Shown: one piece after another, positions 45,726 to 56,238 of the stretch | Position numbering within the stretch: the stretch's first letter is position 1 | How the letters are laid out: each line of letters opens with the position of its first letter | Assembly (NCBI GenBank): GCA_964017185.1 | Contig: OZ024882.1 | Location: 36,132,488-36,196,487 of the forward strand | Length of the DNA: 64,000 nucleotides | From: Rugalucina vietnamica | Taxonomy: Eukaryota > Mollusca > Bivalvia > Lucinida > Lucinidae | Reading direction: 5' to 3' | Program-made: the position numbers and the translations under genes | The notes under the pieces: model-generated | Databases searched by the model: none | What the model saw: the letters and a program-made list of their open reading frames with translations, nothing else | What the model was told of the DNA's origin: nothing

Positions 45726-46380
45726 CCCGGGGGGGGGGGGGCACTCCCTGGTAAGCAGTGTACCGATGCGTGATCAAAGGATTGTTGAACATACCCTAAA
45801 CAGTGTGATCGACATTTAAAATTTGACCCCCCCTTTTCACTGTGTTTGCTTTAAAATGTGACCCTTTCCACTGTGTCCCGTCAAAAAGTACCCCTTTCCA
45901 CTGTAGTCAACTAAAACACTGGAATGCAATAATTCTTTTATAACCACGTGAAGATGCTATATGTGTAATATGCAAACAATCTGCCTGATGGCTTCAGAGA
46001 AGTAATTTTAAAATATAGACAGACTACAGTAACGGAAGATGGATGCCAAGTACCTGCCTATCCTATAAGATCACCTTTGAGACTTTGGCTCTGTTGGGTT
46101 AAAATGCTTAAAAATGTGGAACTGATATGATCATAAACAAACATTTGGTCATGCAATCAACACATGAAATAGCTAAAGTTACAAATAGGCCTAGGCACCC
46201 CTTTTCACAGCGTTTTAGCAGAATTGTAAAAAACATACCCTTTTTCCACAAAAACGACATTTTGCCTACCCTAAATGATGTCAGCGCTGCGCACTGCCCT
46301 TCTTGAAAAAAAGTACCCTTTCTCATCGTTTTTTTGATCACGCATCGGTACACTGCTGACCAGGGAGTGCCCTCCCCGGG
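45726..46380. mobile_element. hAT-like MITE in the minisatellite
   Basis: ~50-bp terminal inverted repeats: CCCGGGG..., GCACTCCCTGGTAAGCAGTG, TACCGATGCGTGATCAAA and its inverse at 46330-46380. The 8-bp target duplication ATTTTTCT (45718-45725, 46381-46388) matches hAT. Removing it restores the satellite phrase CATTTTTCTGTAAATTCTTT. Inside, 45950-46090 resembles the TAGCTCACC Helentron core end (GGCTTCAGAGAAGTAATTTT, CTGCCTATCCTATAAGATCA), so the MITE captured or hosts that fragment. Confidence 0.9.
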
Positions 46381-46621
46381 ATTTTTCTGTAAATTCTTTA
46401 TGTTTAATATTAGTCTTTACCATTTTTCTGTAAATTATTTGTGGTTAATATTAGTCTTTACCATTTTTCTGTAAATCATTTGTGGTTAATATTAGTCTTT
46501 ACCATTTTCTGTAAATTCTTTAGTCTTTACCTTTTTTCTGTACATTCTTTATGTTCATTATTAGTCTTTACCTTTTTCTGTAAGTTATGTTAAGTATCAG
46601 TCTATACAATTTTCTGTAAAT

Positions 46622-47405
46622 TGTTATATATAATTGATTCAATAATATTGATTCTTTTAAAAGCTATTACTTATAATTTATATATATATAATCAAAGGGG
46701 AGTAACCCAATTAATTAATATATATTTCTTTTTATGTTTCTACAATTTATTATCTAGAACTTTGTAGAAGAATGTCATTGATTATTTTTATCACTGTTAT
46801 ATAATTTAGAAGTATAGAAAATTCTATGAGCACTTTGTGAATAATTCCAGATGAAAATGGAGTGAGTGTTTTTTTTTTACCATAAGTTAAAAATATATTT
46901 GGACTATGTATACTGAGATCTCGAAGGGTCTAGTGGACTCTCGTTTAGTCTTGATGGTCGTTGCGGCCTTGAATTCTCCAAATTCTCTTTGGAGAATTTA
47001 AAAGAACTTTCGTTTAGTTCGTTTCTTTTCTAGAGAAAAGTTTATTATATCATTCTCTAGAAACCTGGAGAATTTCCTTAGATGTATAAATATAGGTCCC
47101 AATTCAGTCGTAGGTATTCAGAAATTTGAAGTGATTTAAAGTATATAATTTTGGTTGTTTCACTAGTGTTTTGTGTGGATTAAAATATACATGTGCTCAT
47201 ATTCTGGTTACTGGATTGTGGACTTATATTTGAGGGACAAGGACTTATTTGACATTAACTCTGTAAGTGATTTATTTATTTATTTACTTATCTGTTTGTT
47301 TGTTTGTATGTATTTGCAGCATTTATTTGTTTGATTAAATATTGTTAAGTTTAAATTACTTGGTTGTTTTTCGCTGTACCTGTCTAGTTACGCTAGGTCG
47401 TAACA
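46622..47405 (+). mobile_element. Solo LTR
   Basis: This 784-bp block starts TGTTATATATAATTG and ends GCTAGGTCGTAACA, with 5-bp TGTTA...TAACA inverted ends. The 4-bp duplication AAAT lies at 46618-46621 and 47406-47409. Removing it and one AAAT exactly restores the minisatellite phrase TTTTCTGTAAATTCTTTATG. A TATAAATA box lies at 47085-47092. Orientation is inferred from that box. No primer-binding site or internal region is present, as expected for a solo LTR. Confidence 0.85.
47085..47092 (+). promoter_or_regulatory. TATA box of the solo LTR
   Basis: TATAAATA lies two-thirds into the LTR, followed 30 bp later by CAGTCGTAGG, a plausible start region. This placement is typical of LTR promoters, but transcription is inferred. 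Confidence 0.45.
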
Positions 47406-48683
47406 AAATTCTTTATGTTTAATATTAGGCTTTACCATTTTCTGTAAATTCTTTTTGTTTAATATTAGTCTTCAACATTTTCTGTAAATTATGTTAAGCA
47501 TCGGCCTTTACCATTTTCTGAAAATTATGTTAAGCATCGGCCTCTGTCATTTTTTTTTAATTCTTTATGTTTAGTGTTTGCCTTTACCTTTTTTTTGTAA
47601 ATTATGTTAAGCATCGGCCTTTACCATTTTCTATAAATTATGTTAAGCATCGGCCTTTGTCATTTTCTGTAAATTCTTTTTGTTTAATATTAGTCTTCAA
47701 CATTTTCTGTAAATTATGTTAAGCATCGGCCTTTACCATTTTCTGTAAATTATGTTAAGCATCGGCCTTTGTCATTTTCTGTAAATTCTTTATGTTTAAT
47801 GTTAGTGTTGACCATTTTCTGTAAATTATGTTAAGCATCGGCCTTTACCATTTTCTGTAAATTATGTTAAGCATCGGCCTTTACCATTTTCTGTAGATTA
47901 TGTTAAGCATCGGCCTTTACCATTTTATGTAAATTATGTTAAGCATCGGCCTCTGTCATTTTCTGTAAATTCTTTATGTTTAGTGTTTGCCTTTACCATT
48001 TTTCTGTAAATGATGTTAAACATCGGCCTTTACCATTTTCTGTAAATTATGTTAAGCATCGGCCTTTACCATTTTCTGTAAATTATGTTTAGCATCGGCC
48101 TTTATCATTTTCTGTTAATTATGATAAGCAACAGCCTTTACCATTTTCTGTAATTATGTTAAGCATCGGCCTTTATCATTTTCTGTAAATTCTTTATGTT
48201 TAATGTTAGTATTCACCACTTTCTGTAAATTATGTTTTAAGCATCGGCCTTCGGCCTTTATCATTTTCTGTTAATTATGTTTAGCATCGGCCTTTATCAT
48301 TTTCTGTAAATTATGATAAGCATCAGCCTTTACCATTTTCTGTAATTATGTAAAGCATCGGCCTTTATCATTTTCTGTAAATTCTTTATGTTTAATGTTA
48401 GTATTCACCATTTCTGTAAATTATGTTAAGCATCGGCCTTTACCATTTTCTGTAAATTATGTTAAGCATCGGCCTTTACCATTTTCTGTAGATTATGTTA
48501 AGCATCGGCCTTTACCATTTTATGTAAATTATGTTAAGCATCGGCCTTTACCATTTTCTGTAAATTTTTCATGTTTAGTGTTTGCCTTTACCATTTTTCT
48601 GTAAATTATGTTAAGCATCGGCCTTTACCATTTTCTGTAAATTATGTAAAGCATCGACCTTTACCATTTTCTGTAAATTATGC

Positions 48684-49268
48684 ATACGGAGAAATATTGA
48701 GCCGATACCTTACCTGTAATTCAGTTTATTGTCGATAAAAAATATACATAAATGAATAGGACATTGACTTTCAATGTTTAATTAAAACTTAATTACGGCA
48801 GATATCAAATTTGTTCTTTCGGAATATTGTAATTTAATGTATTCCTGATTTAATGGATATTGTTTCGTTAAATTATCTTGATTTTTTGAATGGGCAAAAT
48901 CAAAATTTAAAAAGGTCCTGTTTGGTCGCATCATTTCTTATATCTGATATACAAAAAGTGTAAAATCTACCAAAGGTGCTTTGGTTAAATGCCAAATATA
49001 TCGTTTCCAAAACCTTTTTTCTAAATTTGTTCTTTCGGATTATTCATCAGAAGAAAACGATCTTTCTAAAGACATGCTTAACTTCAAAATCAAGCGACAT
49101 TTGGCGTGGACAAATTGCGTGTGTTTTATAGCTACTTTGATTTTTTTTTCTAATTTCCGTAAATCAATAGTTTTATCGGCAAATCCCGTAAACCGGGCGG
49201 AGAATTACGAAATACCTGTGCATAAGCGTCTGCTATTTCGCATAAAGGTGTAATACTTCTTTTCCTTG

Positions 49269-49311
<43 letters not shown>

Positions 49312-49686
49312 TTTTCTTTAACATGGAGATTACTTATTTACACAAAAGGAAAAAAAAATAAAAAGTCTTTTTTTCTCACCTCGAATGATAATCGATTTAA
49401 AATTTATGAAAGATGCTACACAATGATCGCGATTAACTTTTGAGTATAATTTTATAAACATTACATATCCTCACAGAATGTGACACCTCTGAACAACAAA
49501 CGCATTGTGCATTGTAAGAATGCACATCAACATTATTGTCGTAATTGCAATTGGTCCAATTAAAGTTTGCATTTCACACCTAAGTAACACTTTTTACTCA
49601 ATCTGATGACCAAACAATAGCGTCTCCGTGTCCCAGTTTGAACAAAGCAAAAACCGACATAAAAATTCTTAATTATCTTCATTCAA

Positions 49687-49747
<61 letters not shown>

Positions 49748-50000
49748 AAGCTGCAGAAAAACACTGAAACTGTACACTGTTTTCAATGAAATTAAGATTT
49801 GTTTTTACTGTGCTGCTACTTTTTACGCTGATTCGTTCTTATTTTCTTATTTTATTTCTGCTCTCAGCCACGGTCTAGATCATCCCGTTGAGTTTTCTGG
49901 AATCGCATAATTATTCATTCATTCATTCTCAGTCACAAGTCGCAAGATACATCAATTCCTTTTTTTTTTTATTTTACTTTTTAAAAATTCATTAAATGTT
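48684..50000. other. Block interrupting the minisatellite; no gene assigned
   Basis: Starts CATACGGAGAAATATTGAGC directly after a satellite unit. It contains (TTTA)n at 49262-49314 and (CT)n at 49690-49742. A 90-codon frame (48981-49253) has no recognised motif. The minisatellite resumes at 51345 with ATG shared at both junctions. Confidence 0.45.
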
Positions 50001-50175
50001 AACCATTTCACATTTTAGCCGCGGCGTGAGAAAACCGGTAATAGGGGTTTTCCGACCAGGTCTGACACTAACCGGCTTGTATGTTACAACATTTTTTTTT
50101 TTTTTTTTTGTTTTTTTTTTTTTGTTTTTTTTTTTTTTTGTTTTTTTTTTTTTTTTTGTTTTTTTTTTTTTTCTA
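49999..50175. mobile_element. Truncated GAGCC MITE end with poly-T tract
   Basis: 49999-50091 repeats 50337-50426, including the 14-bp flank ACCATTTCACATTT outside the MITE. It is therefore a local duplication rather than a separate insertion. The MITE is cut at about 50091 by an 80-bp T-rich tract with G every 10-17 bases. Confidence 0.65.
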
Positions 50176-50352
50176 AAAAAAAAAGATTAGTACTATAATT
50201 CAATATTACACAAAAATGCGACACGATTTTGATCACGATCAGTGGCGCATCAATGTTGTTTTAGTTAATCTATGACCTAGGGGTATGATTTAAAGCGTGC
50301 CTGATTTTATGACATGCAGTCTCGGATTATAAAACTATACCATTTCACATTT

Positions 50353-50585
50353 GAGCCGCGGTGCGAGAAAACCGGTACTAGGGGTTTCCGATCAGGTCTG
50401 ACACAAACCGGCTCGTGTACTACACCATTTGGCAAGAAGCTTGAAAATTCGGATTGAGGAAGATAAGGAATTGTATTACCCGTGTAGCGAAAACAATGGC
50501 GCTGATCAGCTAGGCAACTGCTACACAGCTGACCTGAGCCTTTGTTTTTGCATAGTTAAATTCCGGTTTTCGCATGACGCGGCTC
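50353..50585. mobile_element. GAGCC...GGCTC MITE copy
   Basis: Starts GAGCCGCGGTGCGAGAAAAC, ends TTTTCGCATGACGCGGCTC, with the 4-bp duplication ATTT (50349-50352, 50586-50589). It contains GTCTGACACAAACCGGCT and the internal GCGCTGATCAGCT stem. It is 233 bp. A further fragment of the family lies at about 50643-50765. Confidence 0.88.
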
Positions 50586-50757
50586 ATTTTTAATGGAAGG
50601 TGTACCTGTTATATAAATATTGCGAAAATGCAAGGAATCGATCAGCCTGTGCACTTGAAAAACTTGTCCAAGCGAGGTTTGACGGATTCAAAAGCAAACC
50701 GGTCTACGCATACATAAATACTTGAAAATTGGAAATAAAGATTAAGCTAGTGATCAG

Positions 50758-51344
50758 GCTGCGAGGTGGTTCTAATATGTGCCCACAATATATGTTTTGA
50801 GCAATAATAAGAATAATATCAAATAATTTCTACTGTATATTGCATGGGCGTGTTTTCGTAATGCTTACATTTAATATGTAACATATATCATATACTCATA
50901 GCACTTATTTTGAGGAAGCAATAAATAAATAAATAAATAAATAAAAATAATACAACTGAATGCTTACAGTACAAACTGGTCTATGAGTTTAACCGCGACG
51001 ATGCGATTGTCACGGGTACCCACAATGTGCATTTGAATGGGAAAAACACGAGTTTTCTTTCATTCGAAATCGTGTTGGTTTTTTTTTACCGTCATCAAAG
51101 CCACACATTTTGTATTTCTTATATTTTCATATTTCATAGTCGAAGTTTTGAGTTCATAAATTCTTAAGACAATTAATGATCAAATTTTATGGTTGCCCTC
51201 GGGCTAAAGTTACACAGGTAATTTTATGGACAGAGGCGCCAAGTAAATCGTAAATCGCCGGAAAGAACCGAAGATGATTTACCTGTACCACTAATCCCCT
51301 AAGCTGATAATACGATAAGACGCGCTGAGGAGACTTTTTCCACA
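50758..51344. other. Non-coding block with hairpin-family pieces
   Basis: 50758-50870 matches an arm of the GTTAGAACC hairpin element (GGTGGTTCTAATATGTGCCC, GGGCGTGTTTTCGTAATGC). ACGGGTACCCACAATGTGC at 51015 is another trace. An (AATA)n tract lies near 50920. No gene is seen. Confidence 0.5.
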
Positions 51345-51860
51345 TGTTTAGCATCGGCCTTTATCATTTTCTGTAAATTATGATAAGCAACAGCCTTTAC
51401 CATTTTCTGTCAATTATGTTAAGCATCAGCCTTTACCATTTTCTGTAAATTATGTTAAGTGTCGGCCTTTATCATTTTCTGTAAATGCTTTATGTTTGAT
51501 GTTAGTCTTCACCATTTTCTGTAAATTATGTTAAGCATCGGCCTTTACCATTTTCTGTAAATTATGTTAAGCATCGGCCTTTAACATTTTCTGTAAATTC
51601 TTTATGTTTAATGTTAGTCTTCACCATTTTCTGTAAATTATGTTAAGCATCGGCCTTTACCATTTTCTGTAAATTATGTTAACCATCGGCCTTTGTCATT
51701 TTCTGTAAATTCTTTATGTTAGTCTTTAGCATTTTCTGTAAATTATTTTAAGCATCGGTCGTCACCATTTTCTGCAAAGTATGTTAAGCACCGGCCTTTA
51801 TCAGTTTCTGTAAATTATGTTAAGCATCAGTATTTATCATTTTTCTTTGAATTCTTTATT
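51345..51860 (+). repeat. 36/39-bp minisatellite, distal block
   Basis: The same units as 45358-48683 (TTAAGCATCGGCCTTT, ATTTTCTGTAAATTATG) resume in the same orientation after the 2.66-kb interruption. They are ended by a MITE at 51871. Confidence 0.95.
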
Positions 51861-51870
51861 TGTAATATAA

Positions 51871-52104
51871 GAGCCTGTGCGTCAGAAATCCAATAATTTG
51901 GGTTCGAACCAGGTCAGACTCATGCCAGGCTGTACACTCACAGAAGAAGGTTAGAAGCTTGAAATTCCAGAAATTAGAAGAAGAGGAAAATTGTATTAGC
52001 TATTAAGCGAAAACAAAGGCGCTGATCAGCTTCGCAGTTACTGCGAAGCTGATCTGCGTCTTTGTTTTCGCATATGCAGATTGTTGGCTTTCTTGTGCAA
52101 GTTA
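51871..52104. mobile_element. GAGCC...GGCTC MITE copy with strong internal hairpin
   Basis: Starts GAGCCTGTGCGTCAGAAATC. The inner stem is AAAACAAAGGCGCTGATCAG, CTTCGCAGTTACTGCGAAG, then CTGATCTGCGTCTTTGTTTT, an almost complete hairpin. The right end (TTGGCTTTCTTGTGCAAG) is diverged and the target duplication is not evident. Confidence 0.8.
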
Positions 52105-52443
52105 CATGTAGTTACATGAATCAGCCCTCATCATTTTCTTTAAATTCTTTGCATTGTTTTGCGTAAGTTTTTATAATTGTCTATATTTTTTGTGTGTTTT
52201 ACATCAGGCTTCAGTTTCTGTTCCGTCCTCGTTATACTAAAGCATCACTACACTCCCCCATTTTCTGTAGATCTTGAATCTTCTGTTTCAGGCTCTCTAC
52301 TTCCAAATTCAGTCGTGTATTCTCTGATTCGATCTGTTTGAATGTAGCAGGCTATTGATGTGTCGCTGAAATTCTTCTAGTTTAGATTTCATATCGTTTA
52401 TCACAGGTGCGTTATTGTAAACTTCTTTATGGAGACTAAACTT

Positions 52444-52655
52444 GAGCCACTGCATGGGAAAACCAACAATCTGCATATGCAAAAGCAAAGACGCAGGTCA
52501 GCTTCGCATGGTTGTTTTCGCTACACGGATAGTACAATTTCCCTTCCTTCTAAATCCTAAATTTCAAGCCTCTAGCTATCTTCTGTGCCTGTACAGCTCG
52601 GTTTGTGTCTGACCTGTTCGGAAACCATATTGTTGGTTTTCTGATGAGGCGGCTC
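52444..52655. mobile_element. GAGCC...GGCTC MITE copy
   Basis: GAGCCACTGCATGGGAAAAC to GGTTTTCTGATGAGGCGGCTC, with the 4-bp duplication ACTT (52440-52443, 52656-52659). It is 212 bp, and part of the internal hairpin has been lost. Confidence 0.9.
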
Positions 52656-52901
52656 ACTTCTAAGGTGGCACAGCGTCTTCAAATCACAAGTTAGAAGCCA
52701 CAGTCTGGACCTGGCGCTGATGTGCTTTGGCTGTAGATGATGCTGTAACAAATCATTTTCAATTTAAAAATAAAAAATTTAGGCGACTTCGAGGCAAAAG
52801 GCGAAAATTTCTGATCTGATGTGTTTCGTGTGTTAAATTGGCGTGTTACACAGCGACAGTATGGAAAATGGTCCTTAACGAAGATTGTTGAGAACCTTTT
52901 C

Positions 52902-53178
52902 CATTACAAAAACATGCCCATATGATATACAGTATTTTTTTCAGGTCAAAAATCGATAATTTTCAGAGGAAAATTTTTGATATTTTTCTTATTTTTGCTC
53001 AAAACATAGATTGTGGGTACACGTTAGAACCGCCTCGCCGAGGCGGTTCTAACGAGTACCCACAATCTATGTTTTGGAGCAAAAATAAGAAAAATAGATA
53101 TACCCCTGTATACCTCAGTTTTACTATATGAATATGGGGATTAAGGGGGTATTCATTGCACGGACATGTTTTCCTGAT
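52902..53178. mobile_element. Palindromic foldback with ~55-bp perfect-type stem
   Basis: About 55 bp on each side of position 53038 pair with only two differences and a one-base loop (CCGCCTCG-C-CGAGGCGG in the centre, TTGTGGGTACACGTTAGAAC outside it). The outer ends CATTACAAAAACATGCCCAT and ATCAGGAAAACATGTCCGTG (inverse) match 28071-28370. It has no coding capacity. Confidence 0.9.
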
Positions 53179-53720
53179 GCAAAGTTGCATCAAGAAGCCA
53201 GTCCACGTGTTTATCAGTGGTTGCATACTGGAGACAGACTTTACAAAACCATTTTGTCTTTCATATGCGTTGTTAAATGTTCTCCACATTTTTTTCTACG
53301 CTATTTTGAGTTTTTCTTGTTAAATACTTGCAAGGAACATTTGCATATATATTAAAGAGTTTGGAAAATTTCGAAATTCAGTCAGTAAGACCCGACCAGG
53401 GCTTAATGAGTTGGCTGACCTCGTACATTTGTACATGACAAATGACCAATTAGACACATTGCTGGTAACTTAATTTGCTATTTCATTGGACCTTTCAAAT
53501 AATTTCAAGACACCATGGAAACCAAGACAGACACAAAAGTTCAGCGTTTTCCCATACTTACAAGAACAAGATCGTACCCAAAATCCCGTGCTGGGATGAG
53601 TTCATAATTCGGCAAGATCATTGATTTGTCATAAGTATGTCAAACAGGCTTACTAAGGTTCTGATGTGCTAGATCGCCGCCCTTTAAGGTGACTAGAGAT
53701 AACCCTTTGTGAATTTATTT
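53179..53720. other. Unannotated stretch
   Basis: No gene is seen in this non-repetitive-looking segment. Confidence 0.35.
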
Positions 53721-53721
53721 G

Positions 53722-53998
53722 TTTGAATTGATGCTTAACTTCCCAGTCAACACCTATGGTCATGTCGGGACGTTGCCTCCATTTTATGGGACTTGTGCCC
53801 AAAAGTAGGATGTCATGACATCCAAAAAGCGCTTTTAAATAAAACCACCCAACAGTAAGCCAATAAGGCTTTTTAGTGGATGGTTTTAAACTCTTGCCCT
53901 GGGCAGACTCAGACCCGAGTGGTAAACCAGATGTTCCGTGATTTTGTAGTGTATATGCTTTGCACAAGCAGCCCATCTAAGCTCCCAATGGGCGGGTG
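53722..53998 (-). mobile_element. SINE-like repeat, uninterrupted copy
   Basis: The minus strand runs from GGGAGCTTAGATGGGCTGCT through CGGGTCTGAGTCTGCCCAGG to a tail GTCCCGACATGACC, GTGTTGACTGGGAAGTTAAG and CATCAATTC. The tail equals that of the tRNA-derived SINEs. Its partner at 42985-43675 carries an insertion. Confidence 0.7.
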
Positions 53999-53999
53999 C

Positions 54000-54737
54000 C
54001 CTTCTTGAATTCATGTACATGCATACGAGATATACGGTATACTTACTAATTTTTTAACTAAAAACATAATGCAGATTTCTAGTGACGATGTTAGTCAGAA
54101 CCACGAAGATCCGTTGACGACCTACTAGCCCAATTATTCTGAAATACAGTTCTAACTTATAATTGAGTACACACAAACAGAGAACAAAGACTGCCATCTA
54201 CTTGTTTAGTTTAAATTAGTTAAATATTTATATATACACTGAAAAACAAATAAAAATAGGCTTGGTAATTTTTATGATGAACTAGAATTACTTTTATTTC
54301 TAAAATTACTCTTGGTTGATTGCAATATCATATCTTTGACTTTGCAGCAAATTCAAGAGTGTAGATGATAATGCCAATTTTGTGGGGTTCAAAGTGTAAA
54401 ATTGCAATTTTTGGGGGAAAATTTGATTAGCAATGAAATTAAAAATGTGCAAGCATCGATATGGTATGCTGAGTTTCAAGTTTGATGCTGAGTCCAATGG
54501 TTTGACCCTTAACTTAACCCTTAATTTTGACCAGTAAATCGACATTTCTCGACATTTTTTTTCTAAACTAAAGAACATGTGTACATGCAGCAACTGGTTA
54601 TTGAAAACACAAGCCTATATGCCTGTGCAATGACAAAGTTTATGAATGTGTGAGATCAGAAAAAGAAGACCAAGTTGCCGTTAACAACAAGCCCTTATCC
54701 CACCCCCTCCACCCTTCCCCATATCTGGAATACTCAC
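54000..54737. other. Sequence downstream of the MIF4G exon; no further exon seen
   Basis: The next conserved segment expected after a MIF4G exon of this kind (around the WVPRR motif of eIF4G) could not be found here on the minus strand, nor further left. This is either part of a long intron or the end of an incomplete gene copy. Confidence 0.4.
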
Positions 54738-54842
54738 TCTCCGTATGGCAATCACTTCTTGGATCATAGGACTTATTCTGGGAGGTGTGCTTTTGTTGCC
54801 AGCGATTTTCGTTAGCTGTGTGAAATACTGGTCTATTCTGGC
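54738..54842 (-). CDS. eIF4G-like exon (MIF4G domain, 3' part)
   Basis: This is a 105-nt exon of 35 codons in phase 0, ARIDQYFTQLTKIAG...RISPMIQEVIAIRR. eIF4G proteins have [AP]RMDQYF...RIRFMLQDVxDLR at this point of the MIF4G HEAT domain, which binds eIF4A and recruits the small ribosomal subunit in the cytoplasm. Acceptor CTTTGCAG and donor GTGAGTA flank it exactly. The usually invariant RFML is SPMI here, and the usual Asp-Val-Leu-Asp-Leu stretch is altered, so this may be a divergent paralogue or a decaying duplicate. It joins the exon at 56082-56238 in frame. Earlier and later exons are not in the window. Confidence 0.85.
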
Positions 54843-54873
54843 CTGCAAAGTTACAACGAACAGAATCATATTA

Positions 54874-55340
54874 AACGAGTGACCAGTAGCACAGCTGATA
54901 AGCACGTGGTATGGAATGGGTGACGCACAATTCAATTCCGCCCGAAGTTGAGATGAAAAATTCGAGTTTTCTCCTATACCATTTACTCTATTGACTGATA
55001 GGTAGGCGCAGTCACTGCAGAAATTGAACATTTATTGTGTGAAAGTAACATAAGAAATCCAGATTATTTTGTTTTCACAAACACTTCCGCCCCATGAACA
55101 TATAGTGCTTCCAACACAATAACATTGAAGCGTTTGCGAAAACAAAATAACCGGGATTTTTTATGTTACTTTCTTTCAATAAATGTTCAATTGCTGCATG
55201 GACTGTACCCATCTATTTTTCAGTAAAGTACAGGCTATAGGAGAAAACTCGAATATCTAACTCATTAGCAGTGTGTGTCACCGATCATTTATCGGTTTGT
55301 ATGTAAACAATACCACGTGATTGTCAGTAGTGAGTAGCTA
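54874..55340. mobile_element. Intronic foldback with ~220-bp arms
   Basis: Arms 54874-55100 and 55117-55340 are inverted. Shared blocks in order are CACGTGGTAT, GGTGACRCACA, ATTCGAGTTTTCTCCTATA, CAGTC, ATTGAACATTTATTG, GAAAGTAACATAA and TTATTTTGTTTTC. The loop is only about 16-45 bp. It lies within 35 bp of the exon's acceptor, so pairing could affect splicing. Confidence 0.8.
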
Positions 55341-55539
55341 ACAGCATGAAGAAAATGTAACGTCATGAATGAGGACATTCTCAACATGATTAATGTATAA
55401 ACAACGCATTCATAAAAAGACACTCGACTCATAACACTGTATACAGTTTGAAAATCGGTGAATAAATGCTCGAGATAGTGGAAACGAGTTGGCCAACCGG
55501 GCGGACGGACACACTCGAACGCTTTGCTTTAGCCGAGGG

Positions 55540-55540
<1 letters not shown>

Positions 55541-55587
<47 letters not shown>
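55541..55587. repeat. (AT)n microsatellite
   Basis: About 23 AT units lie in the eIF4G-like intron. Confidence 0.95.
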
Positions 55588-55590
<3 letters not shown>

Positions 55591-56081
55591 TAAAGAAAAT
55601 AAAGATGTTCTAAATTGGCAAAGGTAGAACTACGCTCTTTAAAAAAGGAGTTATCATAGCTCAGCTTTAGATACGAGTTCCCTGCATGACTTGTCTGATA
55701 GGTTTGCAAGTACACTCGTCTATATACATGGAATAATTGGATCCTGTGGATGCCGAAGATTGGAAATAATATTTTCATATCAAATATATACAAACTTCAA
55801 CAGCTATTCCTACCAAGATCATTTCTGATACAAGTACATCGGAAAAATTATAAAGTATAGAAATAAAGATGTACTAAATTGGCAAAGGTAGGTTTCGAAC
55901 CCGCAGACTACGGCTTCTGCGCCTGGCTACTTCAGCGATCGAAGAATATCCTGAATTTTTCACGAAATGCGCAATACAGCTTAGTTCAGATAAGCCTTGG
56001 TAACTTCTTTGTGAGGCACGGGCAAACAACATAGCCCCATAACCGTTTGTTCAAAAGAACTAAAATGGTTCACTACTATAC

Positions 56082-56238
56082 CTTAGCTTTTTCTGTCTCT
56101 AACTGTTTTCCAACAGTCGTTAGCAAACAGCACACAGCCTCGATGTTATGTGGGTCTTTGTCCTTAAGCAGTTTGAAAATACAGTCATGAATTATATTTT
56201 CTGTCAGCATCTTCAGCTTAAACAGTTCGCCGATGAAC
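56082..56238 (-). CDS. eIF4G-like exon (MIF4G domain, core)
   Basis: This is a 157-nt exon: one G completing the previous codon, then 52 codons [20 protein letters not shown]...[28 protein letters not shown]...HDC, then LLTT[IV]GK and EKAK, are the hallmark of eIF4G1/3-type MIF4G domains, and residue identity to that pattern is high. Acceptor TTTTTTTAG and donor GTATAG are in place. The exon is open throughout. The next upstream exon is not recognised before the window end; the 5.95-kb element at 56416-62369 begins only 178 bp upstream, so it sits in the preceding intron. An eIF4G2/DAP5 or PAIP1 origin fits less well. Confidence 0.9.

Larger units (their letters stand above)
45358..48683 (+). 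repeat. 36/39-bp minisatellite, main block
   Basis: The core unit is ACCATTTTCTGTAAATTATG then TTAAGCATCGGCCTTT (36 bp). A variant has CTTTATGTTTAATGTTAGTCTT after the shared half (~39 bp). Units are degenerate on the left (45358-45720) and very regular from 47400 on. The block is interrupted by a MITE (45726-46380), a (CA)n tract (45513-45567) and a solo LTR (46622-47405). It resumes at 51345-51860. Frames encoding 12-residue repeats here are artefacts. Confidence 0.95.
54843..56081 (-). other. Intron between the two eIF4G-like exons
   Basis: A 1239-bp GT-AG intron (GTATAG...TTTGCAG on the minus strand). It holds a 466-bp foldback (54874-55340), an (AT)n tract (55541-55587) and a pair of 33-bp direct repeats (AAATAAAGATGTWCTAAATT, GGCAAAGGTAG at about 55600 and 55862). 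A tRNA-like B box (GGTTTCGAACCC) follows the second repeat at about 55892. Confidence 0.75.

Noticed and set aside
48395-48604. Open frame with 12-residue repeats (YVKHRPLPFSVN)
   Set aside because: It is the 36-bp minisatellite read in one frame; no start context, and neighbouring units break the frame.
49996-50190. Phenylalanine-rich protein
   Set aside because: Low-complexity translation of a poly-T tract.
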